Shown here piece after piece: positions 36,678 to 49,250 of a stretch of 64,000 nt of DNA. The position numbers were made by a program, and so were the translations under genes. The stretch comes from Luzula sylvatica. Taxonomy: Eukaryota; Streptophyta; Magnoliopsida; Poales; Juncaceae. The stretch's first letter is position 1. Each line of letters opens with the position of its first letter. The DNA is taken from contig OX326958.1 in NCBI GenBank assembly GCA_946800325.1, forward strand, positions 70,739,264-70,803,263. The letters are read 5' to 3'. The notes beneath the pieces were generated by a model, which was given only the letters and a program-made list of their open reading frames with translations, did no database searches and had not been told where the DNA came from.

Positions 36678-39600
36678 CGCGGCGCTGCATTCCTCTCGTC
36701 GAGGCGAGCGATTTTGATCTGAAGATCGTGCCATTTGGAGAAAGTATGAGAAAGTTACAATGTGATAATCTTCAAATTCAATAATTCATGGTGACATTAC
36801 AAAAAAAACTGTATTTTTTGTTAATTCGGGCTCAAAATACATAATTTTCGAAATTCGGCCGCGCTGCTGCATTCCTCTCGTCGGGACGAGCGATTTTGAT
36901 ATAAAAATCGTGCCATTTGGAGAAAAGATTGAGAAACCTACAATTGGACAATCTTCATATTCAATAATTCAAGATGAAATTACAAAAAAAACTGTATTTT
37001 TTGTAAATTCGGGCTCAAAATACATAATTTTCGAAATTCGGCCGCGTTCCGGCATTCCTCTCGTCGAGGCGAGCGATTTTGATATGAAGATCGTGCCATT
37101 TGGAGAAAGTATGAGAAAGTTACAATGTGATAATCTTCAAATTCAATAATTCATGATGAAATTACCAAAAAAACTGTATTTTCGGTTAATTCGGTTTCAA
37201 AATACATAATTTCCCAAATTCGTTCGCGCTGCTGTATTTCTCTCGCCGGGGCGAGCGATTTTGATATAAAAATCGTGCCATTTGGAGAAAGATTGAGAAA
37301 CCTACAATTGGACAATCTTCATATTCAATAATTCAAGATGAAATTACAAAAAAAACTGTATTTTTTGTAAATTCGGGCTCAAAATACATAATTTTCGAAA
37401 TTCGGTCGTGCTGCTGCATTCCTCACGTCGAGGCGAGCGATTTTGATATGAAGATCGTGCCATTTGGAGAAAGTATGAGAAAGTTACAATGTGATAATCT
37501 TCAAATTCAATAATTCATGATGAAATTACCAAAAAAACTGTATTTTCGGTTAATTCGGTTTCAAAATACATAATTTCCCAAATTCGTTCGCGCTGCTGTA
37601 TTTCTCTCGCCGGGGCGAGCGATTTTGATATAAAAATCGTGCCATTTGGAGAAAGATTGAGAAACCTACAATTGGACAATCTTCATATTCAATAATTCAA
37701 GATGAAATTACAAAAAAAACTGTATTTTTTGTTAATTCGGGCTCAAAATACATAATTTTCGAAATTCGGTCGTGCTGCTGCATTCCTCACGTCGAGGCGA
37801 GCGATTTTGATATGAAGATCGTGCCATTTGGAGAAAGTATGAGAAAGTTACAATGTGATAATCTTCAAATTCAATAATTCATGATGAAATTACCAAAAAA
37901 ACTGTATTTTCTGTTAATTCGGTTTCAAAATACATAATTTCCCAAATTCGTTCGCGCTGCTGTATTTCTCTCGCCGGGTCGAGGGATTTTGATATAAAAA
38001 TCGTGCCATTTGGAGAAAGATTGAGAAACCTACAATTGGACAATCTTCATATTCAATAATTCAAGATGAAATTACAAAAAAAAACTGTATTTTTTGTTAA
38101 TTCGGGCTCAAAATACATAATTTTCGAAATTCGGCCGCGTAGCTGCATTCCTCTCGTCGAGGCGAGCGATTTTGATATGAAGATCGTGCCATTTGGAGAA
38201 AGTATGAGAAAGTTACAATGTGATAATCTTCATATTCAATAATTCATGATGAAATTACCAAAAAAACTGTATTTTCTGTTAATTCGGTTTCAAAATACAT
38301 AATTTCCCAAATTCGTTCGCGCTGCTGTATTTCTCTCGCCGGGGCGAGCGATTTTGATATAAAAATCGTGCCATTTGGAGAAAGATTGAGAAACCTACAA
38401 TTGGACAATCTTCATATTCAATAATTCAAGATGAAATTACAAAAAAACTGTATTTTTTGTTAATTCGGGCTCAAAATACATAATTTTCGAAATTCGGGCG
38501 CGATGCTTCATTCCTCTCGTCGAGGCGAGCGATTTTGATATGAAGATCGCGCCATTTGGAGAAAGTATGAGAAAGTTACAATGTGATAATCTTCAAATTC
38601 AATAATTCATGATGAAATTACCAAAAAAACTGTATTTTCTGTTAATTCGGTTTCAAAATACATAATTTCCCAAATTCGTTTGCGCTGCTGTATTTCTCTC
38701 GCCGGGGCGAGCGATTTTGATATAAAAATCGTGCCATTTGGAGAAAGATTGAGAAACCTACAATTGGACAATCTTCATATTCAATAATTCAAGATGAAAT
38801 TACAAAAAAAACTGTATTTTTTGTTAATTCGGGGTCAAAATACATAATTTTCGAAATTCGGTCGCGGTGCTGCATTCCTCTCGTCGAGGCGAGCGATTTT
38901 GATATGAAGATCGTGCCATTTGGAGAAAGTATGAGAAAGTTACAATGTGATAATCTTCAAATTCAATAATTCATGATGAAATTACCAAAAAAACTGTATT
39001 TTCTGTTAATTCGGTTTCAAAATACATAATTTCCCAAATTCGTTCGCGCTGCTGTATTTCTCTCGCCGGGTCGAGCAATTTTGATATAAAAATCGTGCCA
39101 TTTGGAGAAAGATTGAGAAACCTACAATTGGACAATCTTCATATTCAATAATTCAAGATGAAATTACAAAAAAAAACTGTATTTTTTGTTAATTCGGGCT
39201 CAAAATACATAATTTTCGAAATTCGGCCGCGTAGCTGCATTCCTCTCGTCGAGGCGAGCGATTTTGATATGAAGATCGTGCCATTTGGAGAAAGTATGAG
39301 AAAGTTACAATGTGATAATCTTCATATTCAATAATTCATGATGAAATTACCAAAAAAACTGTATTTTCTGTTAATTCGGTTTCAAAATACATAATTTCCC
39401 AAATTCGTTCGCGCTGCTGTATTTTTCTCGCCGGGGCGAGCGATTTTGATATAAAAATCGTGCCATTTGGAGAAAGATTGAGAAACCTACAATTGGACAA
39501 TCTTCATATTCAATAATTCAAGATGAAATTACAAAAAAAACTGTATTTTTTGTTAATTCGGGCTCAAAATACATAATTTTCGAAATTCGGCCGCGGTGCT

Positions 39601-40020
39601 GCATTCCTCTCGTCGAGGCGAGCGATTTTGATATGAAGATCGTGCCATTTGGAGAAAGTATGAGAAAGTTACAATGTGATAATCTTCAAATTCAATAATT
39701 CATGATGAAATTACCAAAAAAACTGTATTTTCTGTTAATTCGGTTTCAAAATACATAATTTCCCAAATTCGTTCGCGCTGCTGTATTTCTCTCGCCGGGT
39801 CGAGCGATTTTGATATAAAAATCGTGCCATTTGGAGAAAGATTGAGAAACCTACAATTGGACAATCTTCATATTCAATAATTCAAGATGAAATTACAAAA
39901 AAAAACTGTATTTTTTGTTAATTCGGGCTCAAAATACATAATTTTCGAAATTTGGAAGCGTAGCTGCATTCCTCTCGTCGAGGCGAGCGATTTTGATATG
40001 AAGATCGTGCCATTTGGAGA
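36678..40020 (+). repeat. 18-monomer unit, copy 2, with one extra dimer
   Basis: Marker order follows copy 1, but the tcgtgctgctgc/cacgtcgagg dimer is doubled (37,405 and 37,770). After that point the offset is about 3,642 bp: tagctgc at 34,492 and 38,134, tcgcggtg at 35,220 and 38,861. The B unit between the doubled dimers carries ctgtattttcggttaattc like its upstream neighbour, which shows where the duplication joined. Confidence 0.8.
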
Positions 40021-41600
40021 AAGTATGAGAAAGTTACAATGTGATAATCTTCATATTCAATAATTCATGATGAAATTACCAAAAAAACTGTATTTTCTGT
40101 TAATTCGGTTTCAAAATACATAATTTCCCAAATTCGTTCGCGCTGCTGTATTTTTCTCGCCGGGGCGAGCGATTTTGATATAAAAATCGTGCCATTTGGA
40201 GAAAGATTGAGAAACCTACAATTGGACAATCTTCATATTCAATAATTCAAGATGAAATTACAAAAAAAACTGTATTTTTTGTTAATTCGGGCTCAGAATA
40301 CATAATTTTCGAAATTCGGCCGCGATGCTGCATTCCTCTCGTCGAGGCGAGCGATTTTGATATGAAGATCGTGCCATTTGGAGAAAGTATGAGAAAGTTA
40401 CAATGTGATAATCTTCAAATTCAATAATTCATGATGAAATTACAAAAAAAACAGTATTTTTTGTTAATTCGGGCTCAAAATACATAATTTTCGAAATTCG
40501 GCCGCGCTGCTGCATTCCTCTCGTCGAGGCGAGCGATTTTGATATAAAAATCGTGCCATTTGGAGAAAGATTGAGAAACCTACAATTGGACAATCTTCAT
40601 ATTCAATAATTCAAGATGAAATTACAAAAAAAACTGTATTTTTTGTAAATTCGGGCTCAAAATACATAATTTTCGAAATTCGGCCGCGGTGCTGCATTCC
40701 TCTCGTCGAGGCGAGCGATTTTGATATGAAGATCGTGCCATTTGGAGAAAGTATGAGAAAGTTACAATGTGATAATCTTCAAATTCAATAATTCATGATG
40801 AAATTACCAAAAAAACTGTATTTTCTGTTAATTCGGTTTCAAAATACATAATTTCCCAAATTCGTTCGCGCTGCTGTATTTCTCTCGCCGGGTCGAGCGA
40901 TTTTGATATAAAAATCGTGCCATTTGGAGAAAGATTGAGAAACCTACAATTGGACAATCTTCATATTCAATAATTCAAGATGAAATTACAAAAAAAAACT
41001 GTATTTTTTGTTAATTCGGGCTCAAAATACATAATTTTCGAAATTCGGAAGCGTAGCTGCATTCCTCTCGTCGAGGCGAGCGATTTTGATATGAAGATCG
41101 TGCCATTTGGAGAAAGTATGAGAAAGTTACAATGTGATAATCTTCATATTCAATAATTCATGATGAAATTACCAAAAAAACTGTATTTTCTGTTAATTCG
41201 GTTTCAAAATACATAATTTCCCAAATTCGTTCGCGCTGCTGTATTTTTCTCGCCGGGGCGAGCGATTTTGATATAAAAATCGTGCCATTTGGAGAAAGAT
41301 TGAGAAACCTACAATTGGACAATCTTCATATTCAATAATTCAAGATGAAATTACAAAAAAAACTGTATTTTTTGTTAATTCGGGCTCAAAATACATAATT
41401 TTCGAAATTCGGCCGCGAGGCTGCATTCCTCTCGTCGAGGCGAGCGATTTTGATATGAAGATCGTGCCATTTGGAGAAAGTATGAGAAAGTTACAATGTG
41501 ATAATCTTCAAATTCAATAATTCATGATGAAATTACAAAAAAAACAGTATTTTTTGTTAATTCGGGCTCAAAATACATAATTTTCGAAATTCGGCCGCGC
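39954..41600 (+). repeat. 6-monomer unit marked by ggaagcgtagc
   Basis: The unusual core ggaagcgtagc is at 39,954 and 41,047, 1,093 bp apart. An earlier copy lies at 31,940. A hybrid with cagtattttttg follows each of the two later copies after about 500 bp. The block feeds directly into the clearer 1,092 bp duplication downstream. Confidence 0.75.
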
Positions 41601-42691
41601 TGCTGCATTCCTCTCGTCGAGGCGAGCGATTTTGATATAAAAATCGTGCCATTTGGAGAAAGATTGAGAAACCTACAATTGGACAATCTTCATATTCAAT
41701 AATTCAAGATGAAATTACAAAAAAAACTGTATTTTTTGTAAATTCGGGCTCAAAATACATAATTTTCGAAATTCGGCCGCGGTGCTGCATTCCTCTCGTC
41801 GAGGCGAGCGATTTTGATATGAAGATCGTGCCATTTGGAGAAAGTATGAGAAAGTTACAATGTGATAATCTTCAAATTCAATAATTCATGATGAAATTAC
41901 CAAAAAAACTGTATTTTTTGTTAATTCGGTTTCAAAATACATAATTTCCCAAATTCGTTCGCGCTGCTGTATTTCTCTCGCCGGGTCGAGCGATTTTGAT
42001 ATAAAAATCGTGCCATTTGGAGAAAGATTGAGAAACCTACAATTGGACAATCTTCATATTCAATAATTCAAGATGAAATTACAAAAAAAACTGTATTTTT
42101 TGTAAATTCGGGCTCAAAATACATAATTTTCGAAATTCGGCCGCGGTGCTGCATTCCTCTCGTCGAGGCGAGCGATTTTGATATGAAGATCGTGCCATTT
42201 GGAGAAAGTATGAGAAAGTTACAATGTGATAATCTTCAAATTCAATAATTCATGATGAAATTACCAAAAAAACTGTATTTTTTGTTAATTCGGTTTCAAA
42301 ATACATAATTTCCCAAATTCGTTCGCGCTGCTGTATTTCTCTCGCCGGGGCGAGCGATTTTGATATGAAGATCGTGCCATTTGGAGAAAGTATGAGAAAG
42401 TTACAATGTGATAATCTTCAAATTCAATAATTCAAGATGAAATTACAAAAAAAACTGTATTTTTTGTTAATTCGGGCACAAAATACATAATTTTCGAAAT
42501 TCGGCCGCGATGCTGCATTCCTCTCGTCGAGGCGAGCGATTTTGATATGAAGATCGTGCCATTTGGAGAAAGTATGAGAAAGTTACAATGTGATAATCTT
42601 CAAATTCAATAATTCATGATGAAATTACAAAAAAAACTGTATTTTTTGTTAATTCGGGCTCAAAATACAGAATTTTCCAAATTCGGCCGCG
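41600..42691 (+). repeat. 6-monomer unit (1,092 bp), copy 1
   Basis: This is one of the cleanest duplications in the window. Everything I compared at +1,092 matches, including two ggtg cores (41,778 and 42,142), the b2-to-B junction hybrid at 42,356-42,537, the gggcacaaaatac variant and cagaattttcc (42,668 and 43,760). Base-level identity suggests a very recent event. Confidence 0.88.
42356..42537 (+). repeat. Second hybrid class: B start after a B end, switching to A in the middle
   Basis: Here a B end (cgccggggcgag) is followed by a B start (gatatgaagatcg, aaagtatgag, caatgtgataatc). At aataattcaagatgaaattac the unit becomes A-type for the rest. The crossover lies about 70 bp into the monomer, earlier than in the common hybrid. 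The identical unit recurs at 43,448-43,629. Similar junctions occur near 59,560 and 60,836 with catattcaataattcaag. Confidence 0.82.
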
Positions 42692-43783
42692 CTGCTGCAT
42701 TCCTCTCGTCGAGGCGAGCGATTTTGATATAAAAATCGTGCCATTTGGAGAAAGATTGAGAAACCTACAATTGGACAATCTTCATATTCAATAATTCAAG
42801 ATGAAATTACAAAAAAAACTGTATTTTTTGTAAATTCGGGCTCAAAATACATAATTTTCGAAATTCGGCCGCGGTGCTGCATTCCTCTCGTCGAGGCGAG
42901 CGATTTTGATATGAAGATCGTGCCATTTGGAGAAAGTATGAGAAAGTTACAATGTGATAATCTTCAAATTCAATAATTCATGATGAAATTACCAAAAAAA
43001 CTGTATTTTTTGTTAATTCGGTTTCAAAATACATAATTTCCCAAATTCGTTCGCGCTGCTGTATTTCTCTCGCCGGGTCGAGCGATTTTGATATAAAAAT
43101 CGTGCCATTTGGAGAAAGATTGAGAAACCTACAATTGGACAATCTTCATATTCAATAATTCAAGATGAAATTACAAAAAAAACTGTATTTTTTGTAAATT
43201 CGGGCTCAAAATACATAATTTTCGAAATTCGGCCGCGGTGCTGCATTCCTCTCGTCGAGGCGAGCGATTTTGATATGAAGATCGTGCCATTTGGAGAAAG
43301 TATGAGAAAGTTACAATGTGATAATCTTCAAATTCAATAATTCATGATGAAATTACCAAAAAAACTGTATTTTTTGTTAATTCGGTTTCAAAATACATAA
43401 TTTCCCAAATTCGTTCGCGCTGCTGTATTTCTCTCGCCGGGGCGAGCGATTTTGATATGAAGATCGTGCCATTTGGAGAAAGTATGAGAAAGTTACAATG
43501 TGATAATCTTCAAATTCAATAATTCAAGATGAAATTACAAAAAAAACTGTATTTTTTGTTAATTCGGGCACAAAATACATAATTTTCGAAATTCGGCCGC
43601 GATGCTGCATTCCTCTCGTCGAGGCGAGCGATTTTGATATGAAGATCGTGCCATTTGGAGAAAGTATGAGAAAGTTACAATGTGATAATCTTCAAATTCA
43701 ATAATTCATGATGAAATTACAAAAAAAACTGTATTTTTTGTTAATTCGGGCTCAAAATACAGAATTTTCCAAATTCGGCCGCG
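42692..43783 (+). repeat. 6-monomer unit (1,092 bp), copy 2
   Basis: I saw no differences from copy 1 in the segments compared. It ends where the next core becomes cctcgccgcggc (about 43,961), which has no counterpart in copy 1. Confidence 0.86.
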
Positions 43784-45970
43784 CTGCTGCATTCCTCTCG
43801 TCGAGGCGAGCGATTTTGATATAAAAATCGTGCCATTTGGAGAAAGATTGAGAAACCTACAATTGGACAATCTTCATATTCAATAATTCAAGATGAAATT
43901 ACAAAAAAAACTGTATTTTTTGTTAATTCGGGCTCAAAATACATAATTTTCGAAATTCGGCCTCGCCGCGGCATTCCTCTCGTCGAGGCGAGCGATTTTG
44001 ATATGAAGATCGTGCCATTTGGAGAAAGTATGAGAAAGTTACAATGTGATATCTTCAAATTCAATAATTCATGATGAAATTACCAAAAAAACTGTATTTT
44101 CTGTTAATTCGGTTTCAAAATACATAATTTCCCAAATTCGTTCGCGCTGCTGTATTTCTCTCGCCGGGTCGAGCGATTTTGATATAAAAATCGTGCCATT
44201 TGGAGAAAGATTGAGAAACCTACAATTGGACAATCTTCATATTCAATAATTCAAGATGAAATTACAAAAAAAACTGTATTTTTTGTTAATTCGGGCTCAA
44301 AATACATAATTTTCGAAATTCGGCCGCGGTGCTGCATTCCTCTCGTCGAGGCGAGCGATTTTGATATGAAGATCGTGCCATTTGGAGAAAGTATGAGAAA
44401 GTTACAATGTGATATCTTCAAATTCAATAATTCATGATGAAATTACCAAAAAAACTGTATTTTCTGTTAATTCGGTTTCAAAATACATAATTGCCCAAAT
44501 TCATTCGCGCTGCTGTATTTCTCTCGCCGGGTCGAGCGATTTTGATATAAAAATCGTGCCATTTGGAGAAAGATTGAGAAACCTACAAATGGACAATCTT
44601 CATATTCAATAATTCAAGATGAAATTACAAAAAAAACTGTATTTTTTGTTAATTCGGGGTAAAAATATATAATTTTCGAAATTCGGCCGCGCTGCTGCAT
44701 TCCTCTCGTCGAGGCGAGCGATTTTGATATGAAGATCGTGCCATTTGGAGAAAGTATGAGAAAGTTATAATGTGATAATCTTCAAATTCAATAATTCATG
44801 ATGAAATTACCAAAAAAACTGTATTTTCTGTTAATTCGGTTTCAAAATACATAATTTCCCAAATTCTTTCGCGCTGCTATATTTATCTCGCCGGGGCGAG
44901 CGATTTTGATATAAAAATCGTGCCATTTGGAGAAAGATTGAGAAACCTACAATTGGACAATCTTCATATTCAATAATTCAAGATGAAATTACAAAAAAAA
45001 CTGTATTTTTTGTTAATTCGGGGTCAAAATACATAATTTTCTAAATTCGGCCGCGGTGCTGCATTCCTCTCGTCGAGGCGAGTGATTTTGATATGAAGAT
45101 CGTGCCATTTGGAGAAAGTATGAGAAAGTTACAATGTGATAATCTTCAAATTCAATAATTCATGATGAAATTACCAAAAAAACTGTATTTTCTGTTAATT
45201 CGGTTTCAAAATACATAATTTCCCAAATTCGTTCGCGCTGCTGTATTTCTCTCGCCGGGTCAAGCAATTTTGATATAAAAATCGTGCCATTTGGAGAAAG
45301 ATTGAGAAACCTACAATTGGACAATCTTCATATTCAATAATTCAAGATGAAATTACAAAAAAAAACTGTATTTTTTGTTAATTCGGGCTCAAAATACATA
45401 ATTTTCGAAATTCGGCCGCGTAGCTGCATTCCTCTCGTCGAGGCGAGCGATTTTGATATGAAGATCGTGCCATTTGGAGAAAGTATGAGAAAGTTACAAT
45501 GTGATAATCTTCATATTCAATAATTCATGATGAAATTACCAAAAAAACTGTATTTTCTGTTAATTCGGTTTCAAAATACATAATTTCCCAAATTCGTTCG
45601 CGCTGCTGTATTTCTCTCGCCGGGTCGAGCGATTTTGATATAAAAATCGTGCCATTTGGAGAAAGATTGAGAAACCTACAATTGGACAATCTTCATATTC
45701 AATAATTCAAGATGAAATTACAAAAAAAACTGTATTTTTTGTTAATTCGGGCTCAAAATACATAATTTTCGAAATTCGGCCGCGGGGCTGCATTCCTCTC
45801 GTCGAGGCGAGCGATTTTGATATGAAGATCGTGCCATTTGGAGAAAGTATGAGAAAGTTACAATGTGATAATCTTCAAATTCAATAATTCATGATGAAAT
45901 TACCAAAAAAACTGTATTTTCTGTTAATTCGGTTTCAAAATACATAATTTCCCAAATTCGTTCGCGCTGA
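43784..45970 (+). repeat. Irregular dimers with a duplicated one-base deletion
   Basis: The B unit has gtgatatcttc in place of gtgataatcttc at 44,046 and again at 44,409, marking a 363 bp dimer duplication. The second copy has since gained ttgcccaaattcattcg and acctacaaatgg. The next dimers hold ggggtaaaaatatat (about 44,656) and ttctaaattcggc (about 45,040) and show more private changes than the blocks on either side. Confidence 0.75.
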
Positions 45971-48900
45971 TGTATTTCTCTCGCCGGGTCGAGCGATTTT
46001 GATATAAAAATCGTGCCATTTGGAGAAAGATTGAGAAACCTACAATTGGACAATCTTCATATTCAATAATTCAAGATGAAATTACAAAAAAAAATTGTAT
46101 TTTTTGTTAATTCGGGCTCAAAATACATAATTTTCGAAATTCGGCCGCGGTGCTGCATTCCTCTCGTCGAGGCGAGCGATTTTGATATGAAGATCGTGCC
46201 ATTTGGAGAAAGTATGAGAAAGTTACAATGTGATAATCTTCAAATTCAATAATTCATGATGAAATTACCAAAAAAACTGTATTTTCTGTTAATTCGGTTT
46301 CAAAATACATAATTTCCCAAATTCGTTCGCGCTGCTGTATTTCTCTCGCCGGGTCGAGCGATTTTGATATAAAAATCGTGCCATTTGGAGAAAGATTGAG
46401 AAACCTACAATTGGACAATCTTCATATTCAATAATTCAAGATGAAATTACAAAAAAAAACTGTATTTTTTGTTAATTCGGGCTCAAAATACATAATTTTC
46501 GAAATTCGGCCGCGGAGCTGCATTCCTCTCGTCGAGGCGAGCGATTTTGATATGAAGATCGTGCCATTTGGAGAAAGTATGAGAAAGTTACAATGTGATA
46601 ATCTTCATATTCAATAATTCATGATGAAATTACCAAAAAAACTGTATTTTCTGTTAATTCGGTTTCAAAATACATAATTTCCCAAATTCGTTCGCGCTGC
46701 TGTATTTCTCTCGCCGGGGCGAGCGATTTTGATATAAAAATCGTGCCATTTGGAGAAAGATTGAGAAACCTACAATTGGACAATCTTCATATTCAATAAT
46801 TCAAGATGAAATTACAAAAAAAACTGTATTTTTTGTTAATTCGGGCTCAAAATACATAATTTTCGAAATTCGGGCGCGATGCTGCATTCCTCTCGTCGAG
46901 GCGAGCGATTTTGATATGAAGATCGCGCCATTTGGAGAAAGTATGAGAAAGTTACAATGTGATAATCTTCAAATTCAATAATTCATGATGAAATTACCAA
47001 AAAAACTGTATTTTCTGTTAATTCGGTTTCAAAATACATAATTTCCCAAATTCGTTCGCGCTGCTGTATTTCTCTCGCCGGGTCAAGCAATTTTGATATA
47101 AAAATCGTGCCATTTGGAGAAAGATTGAGAAACCTACAATTGGACAATCTTCATATTCAATAATTCAAGATGAAATTACAAAAAAAAACTGTATTTTTTG
47201 TTAATTCGGGCTCAAAATACATAATTTTCTAAATTCGGCCGCGCAGCTGCATTCCTCTCGTCGAGGCGAGCGATTTTGATATGAAGATCGTGCCATTTGG
47301 AGAAAGTATGAGAAAGTTACAATGTGATAATCTTCATATTCAATAATTCATGATGAAATTACCAAAAAAACTGTATTTTCTGTTAATTCGGTTTCAAAAT
47401 ACATAATTTCCCAAATTCGTTCGCGCTGCTGTATTTCTCTCGCAGGGTCGAGCGATTTTGATATAAAAATCGTGCCATTTGGAGAAAGATTGAGAAACCT
47501 ACAATTGGACAATCTTCATATTCAATAATTCAAGATGAAATTACAAAAAAAACTGTATTTTTTGTTAATTCGGGCTCAAAATACATAATTTTCGAAATTC
47601 GGCCGCGATGCTGCATTCCTCTCGTCGAGGCGAGCGATTTTGATATGAAGATCGTGCCATTTGGAGAAAGTATGAGAAAGTTACAATGTGATAATCTTCA
47701 AATTCAATAATTCATGATGAAATTACCAAAAAAACTGTATTTTCTGTTAATTCGGTTTCAAAATACATAATTTCCCAAATTCGTTCGCGCTGATGTATTT
47801 CTCTCGCCGGGTCGAGCGATTTTGATATAAAAATCGTGCCATTTGGAGAAAGATTGAGAAACCTACAATTGGACAATCTTCATATTCAATAATTCAAGAT
47901 GAAATTACAAAAAAAAATTGTATTTTTTGTTAATTCGGGCTCAAAATACATAATTTTCGAAATTCGGCCGCGGTGCTGCATTCCTCTCGTCGAGGCGAGC
48001 GATTTTGATATGAAGATCGTGCCATTTGGAGAAAGTATGAGAAAGTTACAATGTGATAATCTTCATATTCAATAATTCATGATGAAATTACCAAAAAAAC
48101 TGTATTTTCTGTTAATTCGGTTTCAAAATACATAATTTCCCAAATTCGTTCGCGCTGCTGTATTTCTCTCGCCGGGGCGAGCGATTTTGATATAAAAATC
48201 GTGCCATTTGGAGAAAGATTGAGAAACCTACAATTGGACAATCTTCATATTCAATAATTCAAGATGAAATTACAAAAAAAACTGTATTTTTTGTTAATTC
48301 GGGCTCAAAATACATAATTTTCGAAATTCGGGCGCGATGCTGCATTCCTCTCGTCGAGGCGAGCGATTTTGATATGAAGATCGCGCCATTTGGAGAAAGT
48401 ATGAGAAAGTTACAATGTGATAATCTTCAAATTCAATAATTCATGTTGAAATTACCAAAAAAACTGTATTTTCTGTTAATTCGGTTTCAAAATACATAAT
48501 TTCCCAAATTCGTTCGCGCTGCTGTATTTCTCTCGCCGGGTCAAGCAATTTTGATATAAAAATCGTGCCATTTGGAGAAAGATTGAGAAACCTACAATTG
48601 GACAATCTTCATATTCAATAATTCAAGATGAAATTACAAAAAAAAACTGTATTTTTTGTTAATTCGGGCTCAAAATACATAATTTTCGAAATTCGGCCGC
48701 GTAGCTGCATTCCTCTCGTCGAGGCGAGCGATTTTGATATGAAGATCGTGCCATTTGGAGAAAGTATGAGAAAGTTACAATGTGATAATCTTCATATTCA
48801 ATAATTCATGATGAAATTACCAAAAAAACTGTATTTTCTGTTAATTCGGTTTCAAAATACATAATTTCCCAAATTCGTTCGCGCTGCTGTATTTCTCTCG

Positions 48901-49250
48901 CCGGGTCGAGCGATTTTGATATAAAAATCGTGCCATTTGGAGAAAGATTGAGAAACCTACAATTGGACAATCTTCATATTCAATAATTCAAGATGAAATT
49001 ACAAAAAAAACTGTATTTTTTGTTAATTCGGGCTCAAAATACATAATTTTCGAAATTCGGCCGCGATGCTGCATTCCTCTCGTCGAGGCGAGCGATTTTG
49101 ATATGAAGATCGCGCCATTTGGAGAAAGTATGAGAAAGTTACAATGTGATAATCTTCAAATTCAATAATTCATGATGAAATTACCAAAAAAACTGTATTT
49201 TCTGTTAATTCGGTTTCAAAATACATAATTTCCCAAATTCGCTCGCGCTG
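45970..49250 (+). repeat. 18-monomer higher-order unit (~3,281 bp), copy 1
   Basis: Cores run ggtg, ggag, gatg (gatcgcgcc), cag with ttttctaaattcgg, gatg, ggtg, gatg (gatcgcgcc), tag, gatg. Linked markers recur at +3,281: ctcgcagggtcgag (47,441 and 50,722), tcatgttgaa (48,441 and 51,722) and gctcgcgctgatg (49,241 and 52,522). A shorter 10-monomer echo (cgctgatg near 45,967 and 47,793) is nested inside. Confidence 0.88.

Noticed and set aside
44046..44612. Two 67-codon open frames starting at 44,046 and 44,409
   Set aside because: Both come from the same one-base deletion (gtgatatcttc) in a duplicated B unit. They are satellite sequence in a chance frame.
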